DNA of 64,000 nucleotides from Bacillus nitratireducens (GTDB lineage: Bacteria; Bacillota; Bacilli; Bacillales; Bacillaceae_G). Under the pieces are notes generated by a model that worked only from the letters and a program-made list of their open reading frames with translations, had not been told where the DNA came from and did not search any database. Shown here one piece after another: positions 43,837 to 54,269 of this stretch. The stretch lies in contig NZ_MAOC01000038.1 in NCBI RefSeq assembly GCF_001884135.1, positions 62,001 through 126,000 on the forward strand. Direction: 5' to 3'. Numbering within the stretch: the first letter of the stretch is position 1; each line of letters begins with the position of its first letter. Position numbers and translations under genes: made by a program.

Positions 43837-45357
43837 CTATTGTACCACGTTACCCAAGAAGAAGAAATCCTTCATTAATGGAAAATATTCATAAAAGAAA
43901 TTGTAACCAATCATCGGCATAATCCCTAGTATTACAATCGAAATTGCACAAAACCCCATGACAATCTTTATATTTAACGGTAACCGAAGCCTCTCTTCTG
44001 TCTCTCCAGTGCGGAAAAACATTTGCTGTAATATCCGAAAGTAATATACGAATGAAACAACTGTTGTCCCCATCATAATAGAAGCTAATACGTAATGAGC
44101 AGGTTCAACATGGAGTGCCCCTAAAAAGATGTTAATTTTCCCGATGAAACCAGCTGTCCCCGGTATTCCAGCTAACGATAAAATAAAGATTGTCATCACT
44201 ATAGCTGTAAATGGAGATCGCTTGTATAATCCTGTAAAAATCGTCATATTTTCCTTATCATTTTGTAAGATTAATCCGTGGATGATTGCAAATGCTCCTA
44301 TATTCATAAGCATATATGCAAGCATATAAAACCACATACTATCCATCGTGAACTGTGATAGCGCCACAAGAGGCACGAGCAAATACCCAGCATGCGCGAT
44401 ACCTGAATAGGCAAATAGACGTTTTACGTTGTATTGCTTTAATGCTACTACATTCCCAATAATCATCGTAATACTAGCTAGCACAGCAATGTATATACTC
44501 ATACGCCCGTACAAAGATTGTGCGTCCCCTTGGATTTCCACACCTGCAAACACCATAAGAAACAAGCGCGTAATGAGTAGAAAACCAGCAATTTTAGAAA
44601 TCGTTCCGAGAAAAGCAGTGACAGGTGTAGCCGCTCCCTCATACACATCCGGTGCCCACATATGAAATGGAACTGTTGCAATTTTGAATGAGAGTCCAAC
44701 AAGTAAAAGTAGAAATGCGAGAGCTAACAATAATTGAATACCCCCGGCCAATCCTTGCGTAAGTGCCTGTTGCATTTCCACTATGTTGGTCGATCCTGTA
44801 ATACCGTATAAATAACTCATTCCAAAGAGCGTAATTGCTGTTCCAATTCCTCCGTTAATGACGTATTTCATTGCCGCCTCATTCGATGCGCGGTTTCTTT
44901 TTCGGATTCCTACAAGAATGTAGGAAGAAAGCGACAGCAATTCTAAACCGACGAATAGTGTGATGAAATCAACGCTCGAAGCCATGAACATCGCTCCAAG
45001 AAGCGCCATTAACATTAAGTAATAATATTCTCCCTTATCTTGAATAGGATCCTTTTCATCATCGCTCATTGCCATACATAAGACGAGAGCTGCCCCGATT
45101 AATAACAATGTTTTAAACCCTTTTGAAAATCCATCTAACACAAACGATCCATTTAAAATATCTCCCGCTGGTTCACTATATAGCGTAATTAATGACACGG
45201 CTGCTAATACGACGGCTGCGATTGCACCAATCGCAACGTGCCTATGGTTCAGCTTAAAAAACAAATCACATATGGAAAGAAGGATGGCTGCCCCAAGAAT
45301 AATGAATTCCGGCACCATCAGATGCCACGACAAGCTAAGTAACGTATTCATATCCAT
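43837..45357 (-). CDS. nuoN: NADH-quinone oxidoreductase-like subunit N
   Basis: A protein of 506 aa with about 14 membrane segments, one of the three antiporter-like proton-pumping subunits of complex I. Landmarks: GLELLSLSSYILVG with the conserved Glu, SFKIATVPFHMWAPDVYEGA with the conserved Lys, and FAYSGIAHAGYLL. Last gene of the nuo operon, one base after nuoM. GGGGGTG precedes the ATG. Confidence 0.93.
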   Translation of the reverse strand: MDMNTLLSLSWHLMVPEFIILGAAILLSICDLFFKLNHRHVAIGAIAAVVLAAVSLITLYSEPAGDILNGSFVLDGFSKGFKTLLLIGAALVLCMAMSDDEKDPIQDKGEYYYLMLMALLGAMFMASSVDFITLFVGLELLSLSSYILVGIRKRNRASNEAAMKYVINGGIGTAITLFGMSYLYGITGSTNIVEMQQALTQGLAGGIQLLLALAFLLLLVGLSFKIATVPFHMWAPDVYEGAATPVTAFLGTISKIAGFLLITRLFLMVFAGVEIQGDAQSLYGRMSIYIAVLASITMIIGNVVALKQYNVKRLFAYSGIAHAGYLLVPLVALSQFTMDSMWFYMLAYMLMNIGAFAIIHGLILQNDKENMTIFTGLYKRSPFTAIVMTIFILSLAGIPGTAGFIGKINIFLGALHVEPAHYVLASIMMGTTVVSFVYYFRILQQMFFRTGETEERLRLPLNIKIVMGFCAISIVILGIMPMIGYNFFYEYFPLMKDFFFLGNVVQ

Positions 45358-45358
45358 C

Positions 45359-46861
45359 CTACTTCACCCCCAATGTTTTCAACGTATTTTGAAGCGGATC
45401 CCCTAGTAGTTCTGGCATTACTCCAATTGCGATAATAGAAACGAGAAGTAATATAACAGGAACGTACTCCCATCCGTGTATATCAGATTTCGCTTCCCAT
45501 TCTTTCTTACCAAATGTCACTTGAAGTGTCGCTCTTAATACGTATACAGCGGTTAAAATAATTCCAAGTACACCTACGGCAGCGATAACAGGTTGCCCTT
45601 GGAATAAACCGAGAAAGGCAAGGAATTCGCTAATAAATCCAGACATCCCTGGCATTCCAAGCGATGCCATACCTCCCGCTAGGAAGAAGCCGCTAAGCAC
45701 AGGAACACTTTTTGCGAGTCCACCAAGCGCTGTAATATCTGAAGTCCCAAAACGCTCTTCAATCATGCCAAGTAAGAAGAAGAGCAATGCCGCAATTAAA
45801 CCGTGAGACACAACCTGGAACAGTGCCCCTTGTATACCTGGTGCATTTAACGCCGCAAGCCCCATTAATACAATGCCCATATGCGAAACACTAGAGTAAG
45901 CAAGCACCTTTCTAAAGTCCGTTTGGATGAGTGCTAGAAAGGCCCCGTACAATAAATTAATGACTCCTAAAATCGCAATTAGCGTTGCAAAATCACGAAA
46001 ATGTTCTGGAAATAATCCTTTCCCGAAACGAATAATACCGTACGCTCCAATTTTCAGTAAAACTCCCGCATGAAGCATAACTACAGCAGGATGCGCTTCT
46101 ATGTGTACATTGACCATCCAGCGATGCAAAGGGAAAACAGGAAGCTTAATCGCAAAAGCAATCATTATGGCAAGAAACAAGCCGAACTGTAAGCTACTTG
46201 AGACAGCCATTCCTTCCCCAGCACCTACACTCGTTAATATTTCTTTAAGCTCCGTAATATTTGTTGTACCTGTTTTCGCAAACAAAACCGAGAAAACGAT
46301 AAGTAAAATAGCTGATCCGATACCGTTATATATTAAATAACTATATGCAGCCTTTTCACTCGACAATTTCCCCCACTTGCCAATTAATAAAAACATTGGT
46401 GGCAACGTAATTTCAAAGAAGATGAAGAACAGCATTAAATTTTGAGCAGCGAAGACACCGAGCATCCCTATTTCTAGCAGGAGTAATAGCATGTAAAATG
46501 CTTTTAAATTTCTTTTAATGGAAAATGCTGCAATTGCTGCAAGCACCGCTAGTAGGGCTGTCAGCACCATCATTACAAGCGATAAACCATCAATACCAAT
46601 CTCGTAATAAATGGAAAACCATCTTTTATCTACCGCTGCAAAATCCCCAAATTTAATCCATTTCACTTTCTCATCAAATATCGATAAACTCTTTCCTGAA
46701 ACATATGTACAAGCGAGGACGATAGCGATACCAAATGGAAGTGCCGTCCCAAATAAACCAAGCGCTCGCACTGTACGCGATTCTTTTTTCGGCGTTAACA
46801 CAAGCAAGAGAATCCCTAAAAGCGGGGAGAAAATGAAGAACGTTAATAGCAATCCATTCAT
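45359..46861 (-). CDS. nuoM: NADH-quinone oxidoreductase-like subunit M
   Basis: A protein of 500 aa, antiporter-like subunit with about 14 membrane segments. FFIFFEITLPPMFLLIG carries the key Glu, AIKLPVFPLHRWMVNVHIEA the key Lys/His region, and LAYSSVSHMGIVLMG the second Lys-rich helix. Its ATG overlaps the nuoL stop (ATGA), so translation is coupled. Proton channel role is established for the family. Confidence 0.93.
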   Translation of the reverse strand: MNGLLLTFFIFSPLLGILLLVLTPKKESRTVRALGLFGTALPFGIAIVLACTYVSGKSLSIFDEKVKWIKFGDFAAVDKRWFSIYYEIGIDGLSLVMMVLTALLAVLAAIAAFSIKRNLKAFYMLLLLLEIGMLGVFAAQNLMLFFIFFEITLPPMFLLIGKWGKLSSEKAAYSYLIYNGIGSAILLIVFSVLFAKTGTTNITELKEILTSVGAGEGMAVSSSLQFGLFLAIMIAFAIKLPVFPLHRWMVNVHIEAHPAVVMLHAGVLLKIGAYGIIRFGKGLFPEHFRDFATLIAILGVINLLYGAFLALIQTDFRKVLAYSSVSHMGIVLMGLAALNAPGIQGALFQVVSHGLIAALLFFLLGMIEERFGTSDITALGGLAKSVPVLSGFFLAGGMASLGMPGMSGFISEFLAFLGLFQGQPVIAAVGVLGIILTAVYVLRATLQVTFGKKEWEAKSDIHGWEYVPVILLLVSIIAIGVMPELLGDPLQNTLKTLGVK

Positions 46862-48720
46862 CGTAAATCCCCTCCCGTATATAACAAAATAATTATGAGC
46901 ACTGCGAGCGAAACGGCCGTTACAGTTCCATACACTTGTACATTCCCGTTTTGAAGCCGCGATCCTAGACGGCTCATACCTTTAACCAATCCCGCAATTA
47001 AAACTGCAATTCCTTCTACAACGTATACTTCAAATAAGCGAAGCACATAAGCGATCCCTTTCGTAATAGGAAGCACCGTAACATTGTAAAGTTCATCCAC
47101 ATAATATTTTTCTTTCAAAAGGTTATAAAGAGGCGTCGCTTCTCCGCCTGCCCAATCTCTAGAGATAGCTTTCTTACCATATATGAAATATGCGAGGGCA
47201 ATTCCCGCAAATGAAACGAGCATTGCAACAATCATAATCCAAACAGGTCCATGCACTTCCTGCACTTTGAATCCTACATCTTTCGTAAGCCAATCCCCAA
47301 GAAACGTTCCGAACCACGGTGTATTTATATAGCCTGCCACTACCGCAAGAACACCAAGGACAATCATCGGATACGTCATTGTGCGAGGTGATTCATGCAC
47401 CTCTTCCTCCGTCTTCGTTTCCCCTGTAAAAACAAGAAAGTATAGACGGAACATATAAAATGCTGTTAGAAATGCCGCAATTACCGCTAAAACGAATAGA
47501 AAGTAATTGCCATTCATCCAAGCCACCGCTAAAATTTCATCTTTACTAAAAAATCCGGAAAGAAGAGGAACACCACTAATTGCAAGTGTGCCTATTAAAA
47601 ATAGTGCACCGGTAACTTTCATCTTTTTCTGTAAACCGCCCATTTTATTAATGTTTTGCGTATGGACTGCATGAATTGCACTTCCTGCCGCCAAGAACAG
47701 TAATGCTTTAAAAAAGGCGTGTGTCGTTAAGTGAAAGATACCAGCTACATAACCCGCAGAGCCTAGCGCAAGCATCATATACCCGAGCTGACTAACTGTG
47801 GAATAAGCAAGAACCCTCTTAATATCCGTTTGTACAAGACCAATAGAGGCCGCAAAGATTGCGGTGAAAGCCCCAACGATTGCAACAGTTTGCATCGCTA
47901 CCACACTTGCTGAAAATAGTGGGAACATCGTCGCTACTAAATATACGCCGGCTGCAACCATCGTTGCCGCGTGAATAAGCGCCGAAACAGGCGTCGGTCC
48001 TTCCATTGCATCTGGCAACCATGTATGAAGCGGAAACTGACCTGATTTCCCCATTGCACCGATAAAAATTAATATCGCCGTTATTGTAATCATAGAAGGA
48101 GAGAGGTCACCGGTCTGAATCGCTTTAAAAATCGCGTCATATTCAAAACTACCTGCGTGCCAAAAAATTAAAATCATCCCAATAAATAGCCCAACATCCC
48201 CAATGCGTGTCATAATAAAAGCCTTTTTCGCAGCAGCCTTCGCTTCTTCTTTAAAGAAATAAAAACCGATAAGTAAAAACGAACCAAGGCCGACTAACTC
48301 CCAAAATATATAAAGCTGTAATAAATTCGTCGATATAACTAGCCCAAGCATCGCAAATGTAAAGAGCCCTAAATATGCATAAAAGGTTGGTAATCTTTCG
48401 TCGCCTTTCATATAACCTTTTGAGTACACATGTACAAGAAAACTCACAAGCGTAACGATAAACAACATTAAAGCTCCTAATGCGGTAACTTCAAAACCAA
48501 ATGATATATCTATATCTCCTACCCTAAGCCATACCCACTTATGCTTCACTGCCTCGGATGAAAACCGTTCTATTAGTACCACTACCGCGGATATAAAAGA
48601 GAGAAAGGTAAAGAAAATACCTAGTACACTACTTCCCTCTCTAATTTTCTTCCCGAACATAATAAGTATCAAAAACGAAACAAGCGGGAAAAGCGGTATG
48701 AGCCATGCATAATCGATCAT
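46858..48720 (-). CDS. nuoL: NADH-quinone oxidoreductase-like subunit L
   Basis: A protein of 620 aa, the most distal antiporter-like subunit, with a long lateral helix in its C-terminal part (from about 490). IFWELVGLGSFLLIGF, GKSGQFPLHTWLPDAMEGPT and LAYSTVSQLGYMMLALG are the standard motifs. GGGGGAAGG lies before the ATG at 48720. Followed by a four-base overlap with nuoM. Confidence 0.93.
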   Translation of the reverse strand: MIDYAWLIPLFPLVSFLILIMFGKKIREGSSVLGIFFTFLSFISAVVVLIERFSSEAVKHKWVWLRVGDIDISFGFEVTALGALMLFIVTLVSFLVHVYSKGYMKGDERLPTFYAYLGLFTFAMLGLVISTNLLQLYIFWELVGLGSFLLIGFYFFKEEAKAAAKKAFIMTRIGDVGLFIGMILIFWHAGSFEYDAIFKAIQTGDLSPSMITITAILIFIGAMGKSGQFPLHTWLPDAMEGPTPVSALIHAATMVAAGVYLVATMFPLFSASVVAMQTVAIVGAFTAIFAASIGLVQTDIKRVLAYSTVSQLGYMMLALGSAGYVAGIFHLTTHAFFKALLFLAAGSAIHAVHTQNINKMGGLQKKMKVTGALFLIGTLAISGVPLLSGFFSKDEILAVAWMNGNYFLFVLAVIAAFLTAFYMFRLYFLVFTGETKTEEEVHESPRTMTYPMIVLGVLAVVAGYINTPWFGTFLGDWLTKDVGFKVQEVHGPVWIMIVAMLVSFAGIALAYFIYGKKAISRDWAGGEATPLYNLLKEKYYVDELYNVTVLPITKGIAYVLRLFEVYVVEGIAVLIAGLVKGMSRLGSRLQNGNVQVYGTVTAVSLAVLIIILLYTGGDLR

Positions 48721-48749
48721 TGTTTCCTTCCCCCTTTTCGGTCACAATG

Positions 48750-49064
48750 CTATCCTTTGAGCGTATCCATCTCATCTACATGAACTGTCGGACGATTACG
48801 GTACAAAGCAATCAAAATTGCAAGACCTACCGCTGCCTCCGCTGCCGCTACAGACATCGTAAACAGCGAAAAAATTTGTCCTGTTAAATTCGGAAACAAG
48901 CCTAATTTACTAAACGCTACTAAATTTAAATTGGCCGCGTTAAGCATTAATTCGATACAAACTAATACAATTACTGTATTTCGCTTTGTTAAAGCTCCAA
49001 ATAAGCCGATGCAAAACAAAATAATCGCAAGTGTTAAATACGCAGAAGCCGGAACGCTACTCAT
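48750..49064 (-). CDS. nuoK: NADH-quinone oxidoreductase-like subunit K
   Basis: A protein of 104 aa with three membrane segments and the two buried Glu residues of NuoK ([13 protein letters not shown] and [13 protein letters not shown]). It links the quinone site to the antiporter subunits. The ATG at 49064 has GAGGAGG six bases upstream and gives [13 protein letters not shown]; the longer open frame to 49097 lies inside nuoJ. It overlaps the end of nuoJ by eight bases. Confidence 0.92.
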   Translation of the reverse strand: MSSVPASAYLTLAIILFCIGLFGALTKRNTVIVLVCIELMLNAANLNLVAFSKLGLFPNLTGQIFSLFTMSVAAAEAAVGLAILIALYRNRPTVHVDEMDTLKG

Positions 49065-49581
49065 GGGAATCCTCCTCTCCCTCATCCTTCTTCGCAAGGA
49101 TAATCGCTCCTACAAGTGCTACAAGTAAAATAACTGAGGTTAATTCGAATGGAATAATATATTTTGAATAGAGAAGTGTACCGATTTGAAGTGTGTTATT
49201 TTCATGGAGAGGTAAACTTCCTTGTGTGCTTTGATTTGAAAAATCGATACTATTAACAGCGAAATACATAACTGCTCCAAATGCTACAACCGCAAAGAAG
49301 ATAATCCATTTTCGAAGAGTAAGGCGCGATTCATTTTCCGCATTATGTTTCGTTAACATAATGCCAAAAATCATAATAATAGTGATTGCACCAGAGTAAA
49401 GTAAAATTTGTGCAACTCCGATAAATTCGGCCGATAAAAGAAAGTACAAGCCTGCAATGCTAAGAAATGTAAGTACAAGAGCCAGCATCATATGCATTAC
49501 TTTCGTTAAGTTCAGCATAAGCACTCCGCCGATAATCGCAGACAAGGATAGGATAAAGAATGCTACAAACTCGCCATTCAT
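49057..49581 (-). CDS. nuoJ: NADH-quinone oxidoreductase-like subunit J
   Basis: A protein of 174 aa with five membrane segments; [20 protein letters not shown] includes the conserved central helix with its pi-bulge region. It is part of the proton-pumping membrane arm. The ATG overlaps the nuoI stop by four bases. The C-terminal tail is short and acidic ([11 protein letters not shown]). Confidence 0.92.
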   Translation of the reverse strand: MNGEFVAFFILSLSAIIGGVLMLNLTKVMHMMLALVLTFLSIAGLYFLLSAEFIGVAQILLYSGAITIIMIFGIMLTKHNAENESRLTLRKWIIFFAVVAFGAVMYFAVNSIDFSNQSTQGSLPLHENNTLQIGTLLYSKYIIPFELTSVILLVALVGAIILAKKDEGEEDSHE

Positions 49582-49997
49582 GCTTTATTCTCCTTCCTGA
49601 CGTTCTCGTCGTTTTCGTCGAGCCACTGCAAATTTTTAAATAAATCATCACGTGAATACTCTGCGAGTTCGAAGTTATTCGTCATTACAATTGCCTCTGT
49701 CGGACAAACTTCTGTACATAAATCGCAAAGAATACAAATTTCAAAATTTATATCATACGTGTCGATAATTTTTCCTTTTTTCGTAGGATCAGGATGTTTT
49801 TTTCCCGTTAATTGAATGCAATCTGTCGGACAAATGTTAGAACACTGATTACAAACAATACATTTCTCTGGATAAAACTTTTGAATACCCCGAAAGCGGT
49901 CTGGTAATGGTAGCGGCTGATTCGGATAATCATACGTCACCTTTTTCTTACTCAAATTACTAAGCGTATATTTTAACCCTTTAAATAGTCCTTTCAT
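49578..49997 (-). CDS. nuoI: NADH-quinone oxidoreductase-like subunit I (two 4Fe-4S clusters)
   Basis: A protein of 139 aa with two CxxCxxCxxxCP motifs, CIVCNQCSNICP and CILCDLCTEVCP, for clusters N6a and N6b. It passes electrons to NuoB and the quinone. In a complex without NuoEFG it could be close to the entry point for electrons. AAGGGGGTG lies before the ATG at 49997. Confidence 0.93.
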   Translation of the reverse strand: MKGLFKGLKYTLSNLSKKKVTYDYPNQPLPLPDRFRGIQKFYPEKCIVCNQCSNICPTDCIQLTGKKHPDPTKKGKIIDTYDINFEICILCDLCTEVCPTEAIVMTNNFELAEYSRDDLFKNLQWLDENDENVRKENKA

Positions 49998-50022
49998 CTC
50001 TTACTGGCACCCCCTTTATAGA

Positions 50023-51024
50023 TTAGAAGAATAGCTCCTTAATCAATGCCGTTAAGAAAATATTTGCAAGTGCGATTGGTAATAATACTTTCCAGCCAAA
50101 CTCCATTAACTGGTCACCTCTTATGCGAGGGAACGTAACGCGGAACCAAATTAACAGAAAGACCACACTGCTGAATTTCAAAGCAAACCATACGGCTCCT
50201 GGAATAAATCCAAGGAACATAACTGGGTTCCAGCCTCCTAAAAAGAGTACTGTAATTAAAGATGCCATCCCGAAGAAATACACATACTCTGAAAGCATGA
50301 AAAACGCCCAGCGAAAACCTGAGTATTCTGTATGGTATCCAGAAACAAGTTCTGACTCCGCTTCGGGTAAATCAAACGGTGTCCTATTTAGCTCTGCAAC
50401 TGACGCAATTAAGAAAATAACGAAACCGATTGGCTGTGCGAAAATGTACCATACCTTCTCCTGCGCCGCTACAATCTCATTTAAATTAAGACTACCTGCT
50501 AACAAAACGACGCCAATTACACTCATCACAAGTGGAATCTCATAAGAAATCATTTGCGCCGCTGCACGCATCCCTCCTAAAAGGGAGTATTTATTATTTG
50601 ATGCCCATCCCCCAGTTACAACGCCAATCGTCGTAATCCCAGAAACAGCAATGTAATACAGCAATCCTACACCAATATCCGCGAACTGAAATTTATCAGT
50701 AAACGGGATAACCGCAAGCACCATAAATGCTGGTGCGAATGCAATAACAGGCGCTAATATAAACAACGGTTTATCTGCAGCTTTCGGAATACTATCTTCT
50801 TTTAATAATAATTTCAAAACATCAGCTACCGTTTGTAGTAAACCGAACCGGCCCCCAACTTGGTTTGGTCCAATCCGCCCTTGCATAAATCCCATCACTT
50901 TCCGTTCTGCCAAAATACCGTATGTAACAAAGCCCAGGACTGCAAATAATAGAAGCACCGCTAATCCGAAAAAAATGAAGAAATTCGTCCAGCTTGAAGG
51001 TGATTGTAAGAGCGTCTCAATCAT
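50023..51024 (-). CDS. nuoH: NADH-quinone oxidoreductase-like subunit H
   Basis: A protein of 333 aa with eight membrane segments; it forms much of the quinone chamber. RKVMGFMQGRIGPNQVGGRFG and FDLPEAESELVSGYHTEYSG (conserved acidic loop) are characteristic. The ATG overlaps the nuoD stop by one base (TAATG). Confidence 0.94.
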   Translation of the reverse strand: MIETLLQSPSSWTNFFIFFGLAVLLLFAVLGFVTYGILAERKVMGFMQGRIGPNQVGGRFGLLQTVADVLKLLLKEDSIPKAADKPLFILAPVIAFAPAFMVLAVIPFTDKFQFADIGVGLLYYIAVSGITTIGVVTGGWASNNKYSLLGGMRAAAQMISYEIPLVMSVIGVVLLAGSLNLNEIVAAQEKVWYIFAQPIGFVIFLIASVAELNRTPFDLPEAESELVSGYHTEYSGFRWAFFMLSEYVYFFGMASLITVLFLGGWNPVMFLGFIPGAVWFALKFSSVVFLLIWFRVTFPRIRGDQLMEFGWKVLLPIALANIFLTALIKELFF

Positions 51025-52124
51025 TAGCCATCAACCTCCCCAAGTACAATATCAACCCCACCTAAAATCGTAATTAAATTGGCGATGTTCTCACCTTTCA
51101 ATAACTTCGGTAAGATTTGCAAATTATAAAAAGACGGTCTTCGAAATTTCAAACGGTACGGTTCTTTCTTTCCATCACTAGCAATATAACAACCAATCTC
51201 TCCCCGCGGTGACTCTATACGGACAAACGCTTCTCCCTTAGGCGCTTTAATAATTTTCGGCACTTTTGCCAGCACGGCTCCATCTTTTGGGAACTGCTGG
51301 ACAGCTTGCTCAACAATTTTTAATGACTCCTCAATCTCTTGCATGCGGCAAACGTAACGATCCCAAGCATCTCCCACACTCCCAACAGGAATGTCGAAAT
51401 CAAAACGATCATAAATGGAGTACGGTTCATCCTTGCGAAGATCCCAGTTTACTCCGGTACACCGCAAATTCGCTCCGCTTAAAGAATACGAAATCGCTTC
51501 TTCCGCGCTATATATACCAACGCCTTTTACGCGATTTAAGAAAATCTCATTACCGCTAACGAGATCATGATAACCTGCCAATTGCTCTCGCATATACGGA
51601 ACAAACTCTTCCACTTTTTCAATCCAACCGTCCGGCGCATCCCACTTTACACCCCCGACTCTCATATAGTTAAAAGTAAGACGGGCACCGCATAATTCGT
51701 TTAATAAATTTATAATCATCTCTCGTTCACGAAACGCGTATAAGAACGGGCTGACCGCTCCTATATCAAGAAGATTTGTCCCCCACCAAACGAGGTGGCT
51801 TGCAATCCTTCCAAGCTCCATTGCAAGTACTCGTAAGTATTCGGCCCGCTCCGGGATTTCAAGCCCCATCATCGTCTCTACAGCATGGCAAATGACGTAA
51901 TTATTCGTCATCGCTGATAAATAGTCCATTCGATCTGTATATGGGATAATTTGCGTATACTGCAAGCTCTCAGCAATCTTTTCTGTTCCGCGATGCAAAT
52001 ACCCAATAACTGGTGTAGCCTCTTTAATAATTTCCCCGTCAATCTTAATTACAAGCCGAAACACACCATGTGTACTCGGGTGCTGCGGTCCAACATTTAA
52101 GAGCATCTCTTCCGTACGGATCAC
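51024..52124 (-). CDS. nuoD: NADH-quinone oxidoreductase-like subunit D (49 kDa type)
   Basis: A protein of 366 aa: [16 protein letters not shown] with the quinone-binding His, [18 protein letters not shown], and a C-terminal [14 protein letters not shown]. It is the hydrogenase-like subunit at the quinone site. GTG at 52124 with GGAGGTG six bases upstream. It is separate from nuoC, unlike the nuoCD fusion in enterobacteria. Confidence 0.94.
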   Translation of the reverse strand: MIRTEEMLLNVGPQHPSTHGVFRLVIKIDGEIIKEATPVIGYLHRGTEKIAESLQYTQIIPYTDRMDYLSAMTNNYVICHAVETMMGLEIPERAEYLRVLAMELGRIASHLVWWGTNLLDIGAVSPFLYAFREREMIINLLNELCGARLTFNYMRVGGVKWDAPDGWIEKVEEFVPYMREQLAGYHDLVSGNEIFLNRVKGVGIYSAEEAISYSLSGANLRCTGVNWDLRKDEPYSIYDRFDFDIPVGSVGDAWDRYVCRMQEIEESLKIVEQAVQQFPKDGAVLAKVPKIIKAPKGEAFVRIESPRGEIGCYIASDGKKEPYRLKFRRPSFYNLQILPKLLKGENIANLITILGGVDIVLGEVDG

Positions 52125-52127
52125 AAG

Positions 52128-53285
52128 CTACACCTCCACATCATACGGTTCATAATCTTTCCTAAGTGGATACCCAACCCAATCATCCGGCATTAAAATG
52201 CGAGATAAATTAGGATGACCTTTAAATACAATACCTAGCAAATCATACGCTTCACGCTCCGGCCAATCTGCCCCTTTCCAAAGCGGCGTCACCGATTCTA
52301 CTTGCGGCGCTTCCCTATCCAGCTTTACCTTCACTGCTACTGACTGTTTCTTTCCATATGAAAATAAATGAACATATACTTCCATATGTGTCACAAAATC
52401 CGTCGCATGTAGCTCTGACATATAATCAAAAGCAAGTCCCTCATGCAATCGCATTAACTCCATCACTTCATAATATTTTGAAGGCTCCGCCACAAGAGTT
52501 GGGACATCTTTTGAAAGCTTATTAATATAGGAATCTACTAATGCATATTCCCCTAACTTCTCCTTAACAACCTCCACATACTGATTTAAATATGGTTGGT
52601 TAACTGATGGTTCTTCCTGCTGCGGTTCATCTTCTACCTTATTTACAGCTCCCTTTGCTCTTGCCGCAGCAGCGGCTTTCGCTTTTGCAGCTGCAATAGC
52701 CTTTGCTTTTTCATCTCCAGAATTCCCATCACCTTGCGAAGATTTTACTTTTGCTAGCGCCGCTGCTTTTGCCTTTGCAGCTGCTACGGCCTTTGCCTTC
52801 GCTTTTGCTTTTTCTTCGTCAGTTACTTCTTCTGTTCCTTCTCGCTTTTGCTTCGCTAGCGCCGCTGCTTTTGCCTTTGCAGCTGCTGCGGCTTTCGCCT
52901 TCGCTTTTACTTTTTCTTCATCCGGTACTTCTTCTGTTCCTTCTCGCTTTCGCTTCGCTAGTGCCGCCGCTTTTGCCTTTGCGGCTGCTGCGGCTTTCGC
53001 CTTCGCTTTTGCTTTTTCTTCATCCGGTATTTCTTCTGTTCCTTCTCGCTTTTGCTTCGCTAATGCCGCCGCTTTTGCTTTTGCGGCTGCTGCGGCAAGA
53101 CGTTTTGCTTCTTCTACATTAACTTCTTTATCTTTTGGTAGCGCTTTCTCTTTTTCTCGATGTTCTTCTTCAAGTTTAGACATTTCCGTCTCATGTTTCG
53201 CAGCAAGACGTTTTCGCGCTTCCTCTTTCGCATGACGAGCTGCTTCTCTCTTCATACTTTCTAAGTCTTTATTTGGATCACTCAT
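52128..53285 (-). CDS. nuoC: NADH-quinone oxidoreductase-like subunit C with Lys/Ala repeat extension
   Basis: A protein of 385 aa. The C-terminal 155 residues are a normal NuoC (30-kDa) domain, with [18 protein letters not shown] and [19 protein letters not shown]. The N-terminal 230 residues are charged and helical: [16 protein letters not shown] units in tandem with a 34-residue (102-bp) period at about 52830, 52932 and 53034, followed by shorter AKAKAAA units. A normal NuoC begins close to the 30-kDa domain, so the extension is extra. The ATG at 53285 overlaps nuoB's end by four bases. Confidence 0.92.
   Translation of the reverse strand: MSDPNKDLESMKREAARHAKEEARKRLAAKHETEMSKLEEEHREKEKALPKDKEVNVEEAKRLAAAAAKAKAAALAKQKREGTEEIPDEEKAKAKAKAAAAAKAKAAALAKRKREGTEEVPDEEKVKAKAKAAAAAKAKAAALAKQKREGTEEVTDEEKAKAKAKAVAAAKAKAAALAKVKSSQGDGNSGDEKAKAIAAAKAKAAAAARAKGAVNKVEDEPQQEEPSVNQPYLNQYVEVVKEKLGEYALVDSYINKLSKDVPTLVAEPSKYYEVMELMRLHEGLAFDYMSELHATDFVTHMEVYVHLFSYGKKQSVAVKVKLDREAPQVESVTPLWKGADWPEREAYDLLGIVFKGHPNLSRILMPDDWVGYPLRKDYEPYDVEV
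52770..53100. repeat. 102-bp tandem repeat inside nuoC
   Basis: TCTGTTCCTT recurs at 52831, 52933 and 53035, exactly 102 bases apart, with the surrounding sequence strongly conserved. The unit encodes 34 residues. Such repeats can change in copy number by slippage or recombination. Confidence 0.85.
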
Positions 53286-53800
53286 TTATTCGTCACCTGC
53301 TTCCCTGTCTTCGCCTCGTAACGAATTTTTTCTTTTAATTTATTAATTCCATAAATTAAAGCAGCAGGGTTTGGGGGGCATCCAGGAATATATACATCAA
53401 CTGGTACAATTTGATCTACGCCTTTCACAACTGCATATGAATTCACATACGGACCACCGGCTGTTGCACAAGATCCCATCGCAATTACCCACTTTGGTTC
53501 AGGCATTTGATCATATAAGCGCCGAACAATAGGCGCCATTTTCTTCGTTACCGTTCCTGACACAATCATGACATCCGATTGTCTTGGTGACGTCCGAAAA
53601 AATGACCCAAATCGATCTAAATCGTAATGTGATGAACCTACTCCCATCATTTCAATCGCACAGCATGCCAGTCCAAATGTCATCGGCCATAAAGAGTTGC
53701 TCCGCGCCCATCCCTTGAGCTGTTCCAATGTAGAAAAAAAGATATTCCTTTCTAATTCCGCTCGCTCCTGTGGGTGTAATTCCTCAAAATTTATAACCAT
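53282..53800 (-). CDS. nuoB: NADH-quinone oxidoreductase-like subunit B (cluster N2)
   Basis: A protein of 172 aa carrying the last iron-sulfur cluster, N2: [14 protein letters not shown] (tandem Cys), [12 protein letters not shown] and [15 protein letters not shown]. The ATG at 53800 ([10 protein letters not shown]) has AGAAGGTG upstream; an extension to 53821 lies inside nuoA. It overlaps nuoA by ten bases. Confidence 0.94.
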   Translation of the reverse strand: MVINFEELHPQERAELERNIFFSTLEQLKGWARSNSLWPMTFGLACCAIEMMGVGSSHYDLDRFGSFFRTSPRQSDVMIVSGTVTKKMAPIVRRLYDQMPEPKWVIAMGSCATAGGPYVNSYAVVKGVDQIVPVDVYIPGCPPNPAALIYGINKLKEKIRYEAKTGKQVTNK

Positions 53801-54159
53801 TGTAACACCTTCTTTTTCCAAGCATACGCTAATCCAACCAACAACATCACAACAAAAATGAGCATTTCAATCAGTGCAAATAAACCAAGCTTGTCATATG
53901 CAACAGCCCATGGATATAAAAATAAAGTTTCTACATCAAAGATGACGAACAATAAAGCAAAAATATAATAACGAGCATGAAACCGAATATTCGCATCATG
54001 AAAAGGCTCAATTCCACTCTCATACGTCGTCGCTTTCGCTGCACTCGGTTTATTTGGACGCAGCATTTTCCCTAATGTAAGAGCCACTACCGGCAGCAAT
54101 ATACCTAATAGCAAGAAAATCAAAACGATCATATAACTATTTTCATATACACTTGCCAT
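53791..54159 (-). CDS. nuoA: NADH-quinone oxidoreductase-like subunit A
   Basis: A protein of 122 aa with three membrane segments. The loop [20 protein letters not shown] (conserved, near quinone site) and [14 protein letters not shown] are typical. First gene of the nuo operon; GGGGGAGGG lies before the ATG. Promoter candidate at 54270-54299. Confidence 0.93.
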   Translation of the reverse strand: MASVYENSYMIVLIFLLLGILLPVVALTLGKMLRPNKPSAAKATTYESGIEPFHDANIRFHARYYIFALLFVIFDVETLFLYPWAVAYDKLGLFALIEMLIFVVMLLVGLAYAWKKKVLQWL

Positions 54160-54217
54160 TGTGAAACCCTCCCCCCTGAATTAAGAACAAGTTCACATAG
54201 TAAACAATATGTCTTAC

Positions 54218-54258
54218 TTGCATTATTTATTATTTTTAAATTTTTCTAAATAATGCAA
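54218..54258 (-). promoter_or_regulatory. 12-bp inverted repeat at 5' end of nuo leader
   Basis: TTGCATTATTTA (54218-54229) and TAAATAATGCAA (54247-54258) are perfect reverse complements with a 17-base spacer. It starts about 12 bases downstream of the nuo -10 box, so it would lie at the very 5' end of the mRNA as a hairpin, or be a DNA operator that blocks early elongation. Confidence 0.6.
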
Positions 54259-54269
54259 CTATTTTAATC

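Noticed and set aside
52703-53122. Leu-rich plus-strand frame of 139 codons
   Set aside because: It arises from the antisense of the Lys/Ala-rich repeats of nuoC; composition is an artefact.
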